Source of the DNA: an uncultured Hyphomicrobium sp.
Lineage (GTDB): Bacteria > Pseudomonadota > Alphaproteobacteria > Rhizobiales > Hyphomicrobiaceae
Reading direction: 5' to 3'
DNA length: 64,000 nucleotides
Assembly (NCBI RefSeq): GCF_902826555.1
Contig: NZ_CADEFI010000001.1
Coordinates: 1-64,000, forward strand
The position numbers were made by a program, and so were the translations under genes. Positions 1 through 10,419 of this stretch are shown piece after piece; position 1 is the first letter of the stretch, and every line of letters begins with the position of its first letter. The notes beneath the pieces were generated by a model. The model saw only the letters and a list, made by a program, of their open reading frames with translations, was not told where the DNA came from and ran no database searches.

Positions 1-505
1 CGTCGATGCCGTAGGCCCAGTGCAGGCCGGTGTTGAACCATTGCGGCGAGTTGGGTGCACCCATCTGGCGCGCCAGCATGAAGCGGTGCTCGTCGTAGAA
101 AGCGCGGGCATCGTCCTCGGTGGAGAAGTAACCGCCCTTCCAGCCCCAGTAAGTCCAGGTGCCGGCGAGACGGTCGAAGACCTGACGGGCATCGGCCTCG
201 CCGCCAGTGCGCTCGCCCTCGGGAAGGGCTGCGAGCGCGCGCTCGTCGGCTGCGGAGCGCCAGAGCCAGGAGGGAACCTGCGTCTCCTCGACTTTCTTCA
301 GGCGGCGCGGCACGCCGGCTTTGCGGAAATACTTCTGGGCCAGGATGTCGGCTGCGACCTGACTCCACTCCTCGGGCACCTCGAAGCCTTCGAGACGGAA
401 GACGACGGAGCCGTCCGGGTTCTTGATCTCGGAAGTCGCGCGGCGGAACGAGATGCTCTCGTAAGGAGATTTGCCAGCCGTCGTGAAGCGCCGCGTGATC
501 TTCAT
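1..505 (-). CDS. nrdJ: Class II (adenosylcobalamin-dependent) ribonucleotide reductase, N-terminal part, cut by the window edge
   Basis: Reduces ribonucleotides to deoxyribonucleotides in the cytosol using adenosylcobalamin, without needing oxygen. About 168 N-terminal residues are visible: the protein opens MKITRRFTTAGKSPYESISF, followed by TSEIKNPDGSVVF, an arrangement I recognise from the long B12-dependent NrdJ of alphaproteobacteria (family knowledge). Later motifs SPQWFNTGLHWAYG near the cut also fit this family. The ATG at 505 is preceded by GAGGAA about 8 bases upstream. The active-site and cobalamin-binding parts lie outside the window. A pair of NrdR-type boxes lies about 260-300 bases upstream, so repression by NrdR is likely, and nrdR itself is at 11828. 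Confidence 0.9.
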   Translation of the reverse strand, partial: MKITRRFTTAGKSPYESISFRRATSEIKNPDGSVVFRLEGFEVPEEWSQVAADILAQKYFRKAGVPRRLKKVEETQVPSWLWRSAADERALAALPEGERTGGEADARQVFDRLAGTWTYWGWKGGYFSTEDDARAFYDEHRFMLARQMGAPNSPQWFNTGLHWAYGID

Positions 506-1111
506 GTATTTCCTCGTGCAATTTCGAAGTTCGGACGTGCGGCGCAACGAGGAACGGGATGGCGACGCGGTGGTTATTTGGACACACTTCACCCGTGGAC
601 CGCCGCGGCGCAGCGTTCCCAGTCAGCGCTCGAAGACAGGCTGACGCAGGTGATACAGGACGTGTTGATTGAGTACTCGGAGCGCTCGCGACCGAAATCC
701 CCCCACAGTGGTCGCGACGAGGACAAAGCTAGTGCGATTCGAGTCAGGGCGAAACTGTGGTGGGCTAGATTTTGTGGGTCGCAGAGGCAACCGCACTAGA
801 TCTAGTGGCTGTTGGCGAGTTGGGGATTGACAGCTCGAAAGGCCTGTAATTGCGGCCTTTGTGTGGGATGCCGCAAAAAGCGGCGTGTGTATAAGTCCCA
901 AAAGCGGCCCCATGCGAGGGACTGGCTGGAGGGTAAGCCGAGTCGTCGCTAGGGGGCTGTTGTAAATCTGCCGCAAATGCTGTGTCAGCAACTTTGGCGC
1001 AAGCTCCGGGTCCGCTTGCGATCAGAAGGTGACGGTCGGGACGAAAGGCGCGCTGGCATTCAACGGCGGCGCGCGGTAATCGAAAACATCGCGGTGCGGA
1101 GGTGCGGACAA
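506..1111. other. Long intergenic region between nrdJ and the NDUFA12 gene
   Basis: About 600 bases with no coding region I can support. It contains the tandem NrdR boxes at 763-807 and a short GCCGC...GCGGC hairpin near 872-886. It must hold the divergent promoters for nrdJ (minus) and the NDUFA12 gene (plus). Open frames across it have no recognisable protein features. I looked for a cobalamin riboswitch on the minus strand and did not find its conserved core. Confidence 0.5.
763..807 (-). promoter_or_regulatory. Tandem NrdR boxes upstream of nrdJ
   Basis: Box 2 (794-807) is a perfect 14-base palindrome, CACTAGATCTAGTG. Box 1 (763-776) shares 10 of 14 bases with it, including CTAGAT and GTG. 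The CTAGAT cores start at 765 and 796, exactly 31 bases apart, or three helical turns, which is the usual spacing of paired NrdR boxes (established for this regulator). A weaker third match (CTAGTG, 729-734) lies nearer nrdJ. The boxes are unusually far from the nrdJ start codon, so either the leader is long or the promoter lies close to the boxes. Confidence 0.75.
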
Positions 1112-1519
1112 ATGGGGATTTTCAGCGAGATCTTCAGCTGGTGGGGCGGCAATACCTGGGGCACGCGCCTTACGATCGCGCGCCAGGGCCGGTTCGTCGG
1201 CAGCGATTCCTTCGGCAACAGCTACTACGAGCAGTTGAAGGGCGTGGGGCCAGAGGGTCCGCTCGGCCGGCCGCGCCGCTGGGTGACGTACACGAAGCTC
1301 GCCGACCCGTCGAAGGTGCCGCCCGAGTGGCACGGGTGGCTGCATTATACCGTCGACACGCCGCCGACCGAGGAGCGCTACGTGGCGAAGCCCTGGCAGA
1401 AGCCGCATCGGCCCAACATGACCGGGACGCCCGAGGCGTATCGTCCGGCGGGCTCGATTCTCGGCAGCGGGCACCGGCCCCGCGCCACAGGCGACTACAA
1501 GCCCTGGCGGCCCGAGTAG
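1112..1519 (+). CDS. NDUFA12-family NADH:ubiquinone oxidoreductase subunit
   Basis: Accessory subunit of respiratory complex I (the bacterial counterpart of mitochondrial NDUFA12/B17.2), at the cytoplasmic side of the inner membrane. The 135-residue protein opens MGIFSEIFSWWGGNTWGTRL and carries the family signatures GRFVGSDSFGNSYYE, RRWVTY, and PPEWHGWLHYTVDTPP; it ends DYKPWRPE. The ATG at 1112 is chosen over upstream starts because the family begins here and GGAGGTG stands 7-13 bases before it. The next gene encodes a DUF2155 protein; this pairing is common in Rhizobiales. A soluble protein with no signal peptide. Confidence 0.93.
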   Translation: MGIFSEIFSWWGGNTWGTRLTIARQGRFVGSDSFGNSYYEQLKGVGPEGPLGRPRRWVTYTKLADPSKVPPEWHGWLHYTVDTPPTEERYVAKPWQKPHRPNMTGTPEAYRPAGSILGSGHRPRATGDYKPWRPE

Positions 1520-1611
1520 ATTTAACGTTCCTGAGCCTTGGCCGCGCCATCGTTGCATCGCAGATGGTCGGACGGACGGGCTCAGATCGTCCATGCGGGA
1601 ATGCTGTTTTG

Positions 1612-2160
1612 ATGACCGGCCACCGGCCCGACACTTCTATCAATGGCGCGACCGGCATCGCGGTGCTTAGAGCCGTGTGCCTGCTGTTGTCGTTTCTCGC
1701 GGCCTCGTCCGCCGGCGCCGTCGAGCGGCTCGACAATCGCGTGGCCGTCTTCTCGGCCCTCGACAAGGTGACCGCCACCATCAAGACGCTCGAGGTGCCG
1801 ATCAATGAGACGGTGCAGTTTGGCGCTCTCAAAGTGACGCCGCGGGTCTGCTACTCGCGCCCGGCAACCGAGCAGCCCAAGACCACTTCCTTCGTCGAGG
1901 TCGACGAGGTGGGGCTCGACGGCAACCAGAAGCGGATCTTCACCGGCTGGATGTTTGCGCAGAGCCCGGGATTGAACGCAGTCGAGCATCCGGTGTTCGA
2001 CGTGTGGCTGACGGATTGCCAGAAGCCCCGCAACGCGGTGGCCCAACAGCAGCCGCCGCCGACGCCAGGTGCCGAAGGGGTTGCGCCCGAAGCGGAGTGG
2101 CAGGCCGAGCCGCCTGCCGAGGGCGAGATTCCGGAGCAGCGGCGGCGCGTGCGCCGCTGA
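1612..2160 (+). CDS. DUF2155 domain secreted protein
   Basis: A 182-residue protein of unknown function. A hydrophobic segment (AVLRAVCLLLSFLAASSAGA) about 17-36 residues in looks like a signal peptide cut before VERLDN. The DUF2155 core follows: a basic or acidic stretch around LDKVTATIKTLEVPINETVQFGAL, then VTPRVCYSRP, and FTGWMFAQSPGLNAVEHPVFDVWLTDC, with two cysteines that could pair. The tail is rich in Pro, Glu and Arg. The start could also be at 1564 in the same frame; 1612 is preferred because it gives a more usual signal-peptide length. It lies 92 bases after the NDUFA12 gene and probably shares its transcript. Confidence 0.8.
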   Translation: MTGHRPDTSINGATGIAVLRAVCLLLSFLAASSAGAVERLDNRVAVFSALDKVTATIKTLEVPINETVQFGALKVTPRVCYSRPATEQPKTTSFVEVDEVGLDGNQKRIFTGWMFAQSPGLNAVEHPVFDVWLTDCQKPRNAVAQQQPPPTPGAEGVAPEAEWQAEPPAEGEIPEQRRRVRR

Positions 2161-2444
2161 TCGAGAGAACGGGCAGCGGGCGAGCAGCCCGTAGGCAGGA
2201 CGCGGCTGTGTCGTTCGAGACTCACACCGAGGGCGAAGTGCGTCCGCAAAGAAAGAGATGCGCGCTTTCGTCTACCGCGAATCTCGCGGGTTCTGCATAG
2301 TTCACTCAATCAAAAGAAATTTCTGCGCACGTTGCACAGAGCTGGACGTCGTGTTCCTCGCGGAACCGTCGAGCGCGCAACGCTTTACTAGTATGCGTGC
2401 AGCCGTTCGCTTGCTGGTGTCAGCCGAGACATTCGGAGCCTCCA

Positions 2445-2708
2445 ATGACCGATTCACGCTCCATCGCATACGATGCGACATTCACGATTCTCTACATCGG
2501 CCTCTTGGCTGCCATGGCGGTGCTTTCGTTGGCGCTGATGGCGCTCGCCGCATTCGGTATCGAGTTCGGTCCGGCGCAGGTCGGTGCGGCCGCCGTCAAC
2601 CTGGCGGGCTGGGCGGCCCTGCCGTTGGCGCCGCGCCTTTATCGCCGACTCGTGGGACATCCCTTCTCGTGGCGGGCCAATCGTGCGCTCGGCGGGGAGC
2701 CGATCTAA
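2445..2708 (+). CDS. Small two-helix membrane protein, unknown function
   Basis: An 87-residue protein starting MTDSRSIAYD. Two hydrophobic stretches, about residues 12-36 (ILYIGLLAAMAVLSLALMAL) and 45-62, suggest two membrane helices with a basic C-terminal tail (PRLYRRLVGHPFSWRANRALGG). A GGAG lies 7 bases before the ATG. I do not recognise the family. It converges on hemB with only 3 bases between the stop codons. The coding call rests on the ribosome-binding site, codon usage and membrane profile. Confidence 0.6.
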   Translation: MTDSRSIAYDATFTILYIGLLAAMAVLSLALMALAAFGIEFGPAQVGAAAVNLAGWAALPLAPRLYRRLVGHPFSWRANRALGGEPI

Positions 2709-2711
2709 GTC

Positions 2712-5169
<2,458 letters not shown>

Positions 5170-5394
5170 CCCATCCCTTGGTCTCGATGAGGCTTCTTCC
5201 ATTGGCGGAGAAGGCCAGACAGGCCTGGGCCGCGAAGTCGCACGCATGGCCGGCGGGGCGAATCAGGCAGGTAGTTTCATCTCGGCGTCTAAGACTGTAT
5301 AGCCGCCAAATGTGGCCCCATGTGGCAATCGCGTTCTGTCTCCACCCAATACATCGGTGACGTCGGCGCGATTTGCCAGTCCGCGGAGAATTTC

Positions 5395-6483
5395 ATGGCC
5401 GAGACGGCAGACGAGACGCTGAAGGTCGAGATCCAGGGAACGCTGGCGCTCGTAACGCTGGCGCGGCCGCAGGCGCTCAACGCGTTGACGCGGTCCATGC
5501 GCTCGAAGTTCTCAGAGGGCCTATGGTCGTTCGCGCGCGACGCGCAGGTCTACGCGGTCGTCATGCAATCGGAGAGCCCGCGTGCGTTCTCGGCCGGGTC
5601 GGATGTGCGGGAGGTGATCGGGCTTGCGCGGGCGGATCTCGCGGCTGCCAAGGCGATGTTTGCGGAGGAGTATGCGCTCAACTGGCAGTGCGAGTGTTTC
5701 TCCAAGCCGACCGTCCCGCTGATCAACGGCATGGTGATGGGCGGCGGCGTGGGCATCACGCAATTCGGAACGCATCGGGTGGCGGGCGAGGCCTATTCGT
5801 TTGCCATGCCGGAGACGGCGATCGGCCTCTTTCCCGATGTCGGCGTCTGTCACGTGCTGGCACGGCTACCGCATCATGCCGGCATGTATCTCGGACTCAC
5901 CGGGCGCAGTGTGGGACGGGCGGAGGCGTATGCGCTGGGTCTGGTCACGCACTGCATCGGGGCGGGGCGCTTCGAGGAGATCAAGGCGGCGCTGGCCGAT
6001 ACCTGGCCGGTGGACACGATCCTCGACGAGCGCCACGAAGACTGCGGCTCGGGGGAGCTCGAACCCTGCCGCGCGCTGATCGACCGCTGCTTCTCGGCCG
6101 ATACCGTGGAAGAGATCCTGGCGCGGCTGGACGATGTCGCGGGCGAGCTTCGGGACTGGGCGCAGCATGTCGTTGCCGATCTGCGCCGCCGTTCGCCGCT
6201 GGCGCTCAAGATCACGCACCGGCACATCCGCGAGGCGCACACGCGGGAGCTCAGACAGACGCTCGCCGCGGACTATCGATTGGCGTGCCGATTCCTGGAG
6301 GCGAACGGAGACTTCTACGAAGGGGTTCGCGCGGCGCTGATCGACAAGGACGGCTCGCCGCGTTGGTCGCCGGCGCGCCTCGAAGATGTGAGCGAAGCGA
6401 TGCTCGATGCCTACTTCGCACCTCTCGGGACGGATGAGCTGGTGCTGCCGACGCGCGAGGAGATGCAGGCGGCGCGTGCCTGA
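5395..6483 (+). CDS. Enoyl-CoA hydratase/isomerase family protein, probable 3-hydroxyisobutyryl-CoA hydrolase
   Basis: Crotonase-fold enzyme, 362 residues, cytosolic. The order of motifs LARPQALNALT, AFSAGSDVREV (oxyanion hole), INGMVMGGGVGI, and MPETAIGLFPDVG matches the 3-hydroxyisobutyryl-CoA hydrolase branch (ECH_2) of valine breakdown; the Glu and Asp of ETAIGLFPD are the expected catalytic pair. The length, longer than plain enoyl-CoA hydratases (about 260), also fits. The ATG at 5395 is chosen over 5320 because GGAGA stands 8 bases upstream. No other valine-degradation gene is adjacent, so the exact substrate is inferred. Confidence 0.85.
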   Translation: MAETADETLKVEIQGTLALVTLARPQALNALTRSMRSKFSEGLWSFARDAQVYAVVMQSESPRAFSAGSDVREVIGLARADLAAAKAMFAEEYALNWQCECFSKPTVPLINGMVMGGGVGITQFGTHRVAGEAYSFAMPETAIGLFPDVGVCHVLARLPHHAGMYLGLTGRSVGRAEAYALGLVTHCIGAGRFEEIKAALADTWPVDTILDERHEDCGSGELEPCRALIDRCFSADTVEEILARLDDVAGELRDWAQHVVADLRRRSPLALKITHRHIREAHTRELRQTLAADYRLACRFLEANGDFYEGVRAALIDKDGSPRWSPARLEDVSEAMLDAYFAPLGTDELVLPTREEMQAARA

Positions 6484-6494
6484 AGCGGGACGAA

Positions 6495-6514
6495 GGTTTA
6501 CCTGCAATTTACCC
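6495..6514. promoter_or_regulatory. Candidate LdtR operator in front of ldtR
   Basis: The sequence GGTTTACCTGCAATTTACCC contains two copies of TTTACC 11 bases apart and the 10-mer GCAATTTACC. The exact reverse complement of that 10-mer is found in front of the neighbouring L,D-transpeptidase gene (7227-7236). A shared motif before a MarR-family regulator and its likely target suggests the binding site; this is inference. Confidence 0.45.
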
Positions 6515-6611
6515 AAGAGATTGAGCTAATTTTTATGGGTTTCCCGTAGCCTCCAATTATCAGAACCGGAAAACCGGTCGCGTCAAACAGGTTGATGAGT
6601 GAGGCAGGGTT

Positions 6612-7124
6612 ATGAACACCGCTATCAGCGCGGGACGCCATCGTGCGCCCGTGGACCAGGATCCTAATCTCCGTTCGGAGTACGTGCAGAGTCTTCACCT
6701 CATCGAGCGGCTGCATCGCCTGCTGCTCGATGTCATCAAGGACGAGTTCGATCGCACCGGCAGCTCGGACCTCAATGCCGTGCAGGCGCTCCTGCTCTAC
6801 AATATGGGCGACCAGGAGCTGACGGCCGGAGAGCTCAAGAGCCGCGGCTTCTACATGGGCTCGAACGTCTCCTACAATCTCAAGAAGCTCGTCGAGATGG
6901 GCTACGTCGACTACGAGCGCAGCGAGACGGACAAGCGCAGCGTGCGCGTGTCGCTCTCGGCCAAGGGGCGTCAGGCCGCCGAGGTCGTGACGCGGCTCTA
7001 CCAGCGTCAGCTCGGCTCGGTCGAGGCCGTGGCGCAGGTGTCGAGCGACGAGCTGCACGGGCTCAACAAGGCGCTCGGACGCCTCGAGCGCTTCTGGACG
7101 GACCAGATCCGCTACCGTCTCTAG
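6612..7124 (+). CDS. ldtR: MarR-family transcriptional regulator LdtR
   Basis: A 170-residue winged-helix regulator. After a short N-terminal tail come the dimerisation helices (YVQSLHLIERLHRLLLDVIKDEF) and the DNA-binding region ELTAGELKSRGFYMGSNVSYNLKKLVEMGYVDYERSETDKRSVRVSLSAKG in consecutive pieces, with wing residues DKRSVRV. It resembles LdtR, described in Candidatus Liberibacter asiaticus and rhizobia as a regulator of the L,D-transpeptidase gene ldtP (established knowledge), and such a gene follows here. A perfect terminator (7144-7173) separates the two, so each has its own promoter. A GAGGCAGGG stretch precedes the ATG. Confidence 0.88.
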   Translation: MNTAISAGRHRAPVDQDPNLRSEYVQSLHLIERLHRLLLDVIKDEFDRTGSSDLNAVQALLLYNMGDQELTAGELKSRGFYMGSNVSYNLKKLVEMGYVDYERSETDKRSVRVSLSAKGRQAAEVVTRLYQRQLGSVEAVAQVSSDELHGLNKALGRLERFWTDQIRYRL

Positions 7125-7143
7125 GTCGATCGGGGATGAACGG

Positions 7144-7173
7144 AAAAGGGGCGCGGGATCCGCGCCCCTTTTT
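7144..7173 (+). terminator. Intrinsic terminator after ldtR
   Basis: A 9-pair G+C stem (GGGGCGCGG / CCGCGCCCC) with a GAT loop, flanked by AAAA before and TTTTT after. It lies 20 bases after the ldtR stop codon. The symmetric A and T runs mean it may work in both directions. Confidence 0.9.
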
Positions 7174-7226
7174 GCCGTTGCTCCGAGGGGCTTGAACCGA
7201 AAGGCAATTCGGCTTTCTGCCCCTAA

Positions 7227-7236
7227 GGTAAATTGC
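7227..7236. promoter_or_regulatory. Candidate LdtR operator in front of the L,D-transpeptidase gene
   Basis: GGTAAATTGC, the reverse complement of the 10-mer found in the ldtR promoter region at 6504-6513. It lies about 170 bases before the start codon at 7405. Confidence 0.4.
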
Positions 7237-7404
7237 TTGTTGCGAGCCGGCATCACCTTCACGGCCGGCATCCGGCGGGGGCTTTTTGTCAAAGCCGGAA
7301 CATGCAATTCTTCCCGCAGAATCCGTGTTCAGAATGCGTAGCTCCTAGGCTTGCTGCGAACGTACGCGGGCGGAGCAGATCAACGTGATCTGGCGGGGGA
7401 CTCC

Positions 7405-8694
7405 ATGGTGGCATCGCTCGGCACCATCCATCGCAAAAACAGCTATCTCATCGCTGCTGCGACAGCGGCGCTTCTTCTGTCGGGCAGTGCGGCCTCGGCG
7501 GTGGACGACTTCTGGAACCTGCAGTTCGGTCCGACCGGAGGCGGGGGCGTCAGCGACCCGGCTACGGAGCGCGAAAAGCTGAAGGAGTTCGAGCGCAATC
7601 CGCCCCCCGGATTCCCGACGCTTGCCGCCGCCAACATCGAAGCGACCAAAGCGGCCATCGCTCGCTACGAGCAGATCGTCGAGGCGGGCGGATGGAAGTC
7701 GGTTCCCGAGGCGACGGTGAAGCCCGGGGAGGATCATTTCGCCGTCGTCGAGCTCCGTGACCGGCTGATCGTGTCGGGAGAGCTCAGCGCGGACGCGGCC
7801 GGCAGCGAGGCGCTCGACGGTACGCTCGTCGAGGCTTTGAAGGCCTATCAGGAAACCAACGGACTGACGCCCAACGGGCGGCTCGATGCGCCGACGGTGG
7901 CGGCGCTCAACGTCACCGCCGAGGACCGGCTGAAGCAACTCAAGACCAACCTCAAGCGGCTCGTCGAGATGGTGGCCGTGGTGAAGCCGCAACGCAAATA
8001 CGTGGTCGTCAACATCCCGGCGGCGCAGGTGGAGGCGGTGGCGCTCAACAAAGTCATCACGCGCCATACGGGCGTGGTCGGCAAGGTGGACAGGCCGACG
8101 CCGCTGCTCCGCTCCGCGATCACGGAGATGAACTTCAATCCGATCTGGCGCCTGCCGCCGACCGTGATCCAGAAGGACCTCATCCCGCAGGGGCGGGAGA
8201 TGCAGGCCAAGGGCGAGAACGTCCTGATCAAGACCGGGATCGAAGCCTACAGCAACGGCAAGAAGGTGGATCCCGGAAGCATCGACTGGAGCTCGGCCGC
8301 GCCGAAGTCCTATTCGTACCGGCAGCCGCCGGGGAAGGACAATCCGCTCGGCTTCGTCAAAATCAACTTCGCGTCGGGCGAGTCCGTCTACATGCACGAC
8401 AGCCCGTCGGAGGGTCTCTTCGGACGCAACTTCCGCGCTGCCAGCTCAGGCTGCATCCGCGTGCACAATATCGAGCGGCTGGCTTACTGGCTGCTCGGGC
8501 AGAACGACGGCTGGGATCCCGAGAAAGTTGCGAAAATGAAGGAGACCGGCGAGCGGAAAGACGTGCGGCTGGCCACTCCGGTGCCTCTGCACTTCGTCTA
8601 TATCACCGCCTGGGCGACCGAGGACGGCACGATCCAGTTTCGTCGCGATCTCTATAATCGCGACGGCGTGGCTGAAATCGCGACCTCATATTGA
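7405..8694 (+). CDS. ldtP: L,D-transpeptidase (YkuD) with peptidoglycan-binding domain, LdtP-like
   Basis: Forms 3-3 peptidoglycan cross-links or attaches proteins to peptidoglycan in the periplasm. The 429-residue protein has a signal sequence (SYLIAAATAALLLSGSAASA), a peptidoglycan_binding_1 repeat (about residues 110-160, VEALKAYQETNGLTPNGRLD then PTVAALNV), and a YkuD catalytic domain ending in YMHDSP...ASSGCIRVHN, with the catalytic Cys in SGCIRV. The ATG at 7405 follows GGGGGA. It sits beside ldtR, its likely regulator. A second enzyme of the same layout is at 17582. The symbol is by resemblance to the Liberibacter/rhizobial gene. Confidence 0.9.
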   Translation: MVASLGTIHRKNSYLIAAATAALLLSGSAASAVDDFWNLQFGPTGGGGVSDPATEREKLKEFERNPPPGFPTLAAANIEATKAAIARYEQIVEAGGWKSVPEATVKPGEDHFAVVELRDRLIVSGELSADAAGSEALDGTLVEALKAYQETNGLTPNGRLDAPTVAALNVTAEDRLKQLKTNLKRLVEMVAVVKPQRKYVVVNIPAAQVEAVALNKVITRHTGVVGKVDRPTPLLRSAITEMNFNPIWRLPPTVIQKDLIPQGREMQAKGENVLIKTGIEAYSNGKKVDPGSIDWSSAAPKSYSYRQPPGKDNPLGFVKINFASGESVYMHDSPSEGLFGRNFRAASSGCIRVHNIERLAYWLLGQNDGWDPEKVAKMKETGERKDVRLATPVPLHFVYITAWATEDGTIQFRRDLYNRDGVAEIATSY

Positions 8695-8728
8695 CGAGCG
8701 CCAAGGTTTCATTTTTCGGCGGCCGTGT

Positions 8729-8742
8729 TTGATCTTCGTCAA
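8729..8742. promoter_or_regulatory. FNR/FixK-type box upstream of hemA
   Basis: TTGATCTTCGTCAA matches the TTGAT-N4-ATCAA consensus at 9 of 10 fixed bases. FnrL/FixK control of hemA in low oxygen is known in other alphaproteobacteria. The site is about 213 bases before the hemA start codon, in a 260-base intergenic region. Confidence 0.65.
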
Positions 8743-8954
8743 TGCACGGAGTGTATTGCGCCGCAATATTGCCAAGACACCGACAAAAGTCGCCTTCATC
8801 TTGTGTTCAGCTGCAAACAGCTCGTTGCAACCGAGGGGATCGCCGCGACATAAGGACTGTTGCACTGTAACACTTGACGGGTAATGGTGGCGCCAAAGTC
8901 GGCCTGCCATTAAAAGGCGGTGCCGGCATAAAAAGGTTTCGAGGAAACACGTCG

Positions 8955-10190
8955 ATGGTCGATTACGCAGAGCGTTTCAAAGCATCTCTCGATGCGATCC
9001 GCCGAGAGGGCCGCTACCGCGTGTTCGCCGACGTGAAGCGCAACTGCGGCGCCTTTCCTGCTGCCGACCACGTGACGCCGGCCGGCACCAAGCCGATCGT
9101 CGTCTGGTGCTCCAACGACTATCTCGGCATGGGCCAGCACCCCAAGGTGATCGCTGCCATGCACGAGGCGATCGATGCCGTCGGCGCCGGTTCGGGCGGC
9201 ACGCGCAATATTTCCGGAACCACGCACTATCACGTCGAGCTCGAAGCCGAACTCGCGGACCTGCACGGCAAGGAGCAGGCGCTGCTGTTCACCTCGGCTT
9301 TCGTCGCCAACGAGGCGACGCTGTCGACGCTCGTCAAGCTGCTCCCGGGCTGCATCATCTTCTCGGACGAGAAGAACCACGCTTCGATGATCGAGGGCAT
9401 CCGCCACGGCGGTGGCGAGAAGCGCATCTTCCGCCATAACGATCTTGCCGACCTCGAAGCCAAGCTGAAACAGGCGCCGATCGACGCGCCGAAGATCATC
9501 GCCTTCGAGAGCGTGTACTCGATGGATGGGCATATCGCGCCCATCGCCGCCATCTGTGACCTCGCGGAAAAGTACCGGGCGCTGACCTATCTCGACGAGG
9601 TGCATGCCGTCGGCATGTACGGTCCGCGCGGCGGCGGCATCGCCGAGCGCGACGGCGTCATGGATCGCATCGACATCGTCAATGGCACGCTGGCCAAGGG
9701 CTTCGGCGTCATGGGCGGCTATATCGCCGGAACGCGGGACCTTTGCGACGCCATCCGCTCGTTCGCTCCGGGCTTCATCTTCACCACCTCGCTGGCGCCG
9801 GCCATCGCAGCCGGTGCGCTGGCCTCAATCCGCCATCTCAAGGTCAGCTCGCTCGAGCGCGCCCGTCACCAGGAGCGCGCGCGGGCCCTCAAGGCCCGCC
9901 TCATGGGCGCTGGGCTTCCGGTGTTCCAGAACCAGAGCCACATCGTGCCGGTGCTGATCGGCGATCCGGTGCACTGCAAGGAAGTCACCGATCGGCTGCT
10001 CGACGCGCACGGGATCTACGTCCAGCCCATCAACTACCCGACGGTGCCCCGGGGCACCGAGCGGATCCGGCTGACCCCCGGTCCGCATCATACGGACGCG
10101 CAGATGGACGAGCTGACGGCGGCTCTCAGCGCGCTGTGGGCCGCTTGCCCGGCTGCCGTGGGCCGTACCGGCAAGCTCGCCGCCGAGTAA
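8955..10190 (+). CDS. hemA: 5-aminolevulinate synthase
   Basis: PLP enzyme that condenses glycine and succinyl-CoA to 5-aminolevulinate, first step of the alphaproteobacterial C4 route to tetrapyrroles. The 411-residue protein opens [20 protein letters not shown] and has [34 protein letters not shown] (PLP-contact Asp) and [14 protein letters not shown], whose Lys binds PLP. The ATG at 8955 is chosen because GAGGAAA lies 9 bases upstream and the family starts here. Its product feeds HemB (2712-3755). An FNR/FixK-type box upstream suggests oxygen control. Its co-substrate glycine is made by the next gene, glyA, though that has its own leader. Confidence 0.96.
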   Translation: MVDYAERFKASLDAIRREGRYRVFADVKRNCGAFPAADHVTPAGTKPIVVWCSNDYLGMGQHPKVIAAMHEAIDAVGAGSGGTRNISGTTHYHVELEAELADLHGKEQALLFTSAFVANEATLSTLVKLLPGCIIFSDEKNHASMIEGIRHGGGEKRIFRHNDLADLEAKLKQAPIDAPKIIAFESVYSMDGHIAPIAAICDLAEKYRALTYLDEVHAVGMYGPRGGGIAERDGVMDRIDIVNGTLAKGFGVMGGYIAGTRDLCDAIRSFAPGFIFTTSLAPAIAAGALASIRHLKVSSLERARHQERARALKARLMGAGLPVFQNQSHIVPVLIGDPVHCKEVTDRLLDAHGIYVQPINYPTVPRGTERIRLTPGPHHTDAQMDELTAALSALWAACPAAVGRTGKLAAE

Positions 10191-10419
10191 CCATCCCCCT
10201 GGTCCCGATGTTGCGGCGCACAGCCAAATAAATGGGTGCGACGCGACTTCCCTGTTTTGTACCTTCGTCGCATGATATGGCCATGCGCGCGAGACCCGTC
10301 TGCCGCAAAGCCTCTGTGTCGCCGTCCCATCGGGGGGACAGCACGCGGGCCCGTTCATCGATAGAAGGTTTCAATTCGCGCCGTTCCCCCACGCATTCAG
10401 CCGACCACGAGGAAACGCC

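Noticed and set aside
506..762. Possible cobalamin riboswitch before nrdJ
   Set aside because: A CACTG-like stretch occurs on the minus strand near 710-720 but the rest of the B12-riboswitch core is missing.
623..991. 122-codon minus-strand frame upstream of nrdJ
   Set aside because: No ribosome-binding site or family features, and it covers the NrdR boxes.
10191..10419. Possible glycine riboswitch before glyA
   Set aside because: No tandem aptamer signature was seen in the 229-base leader region.
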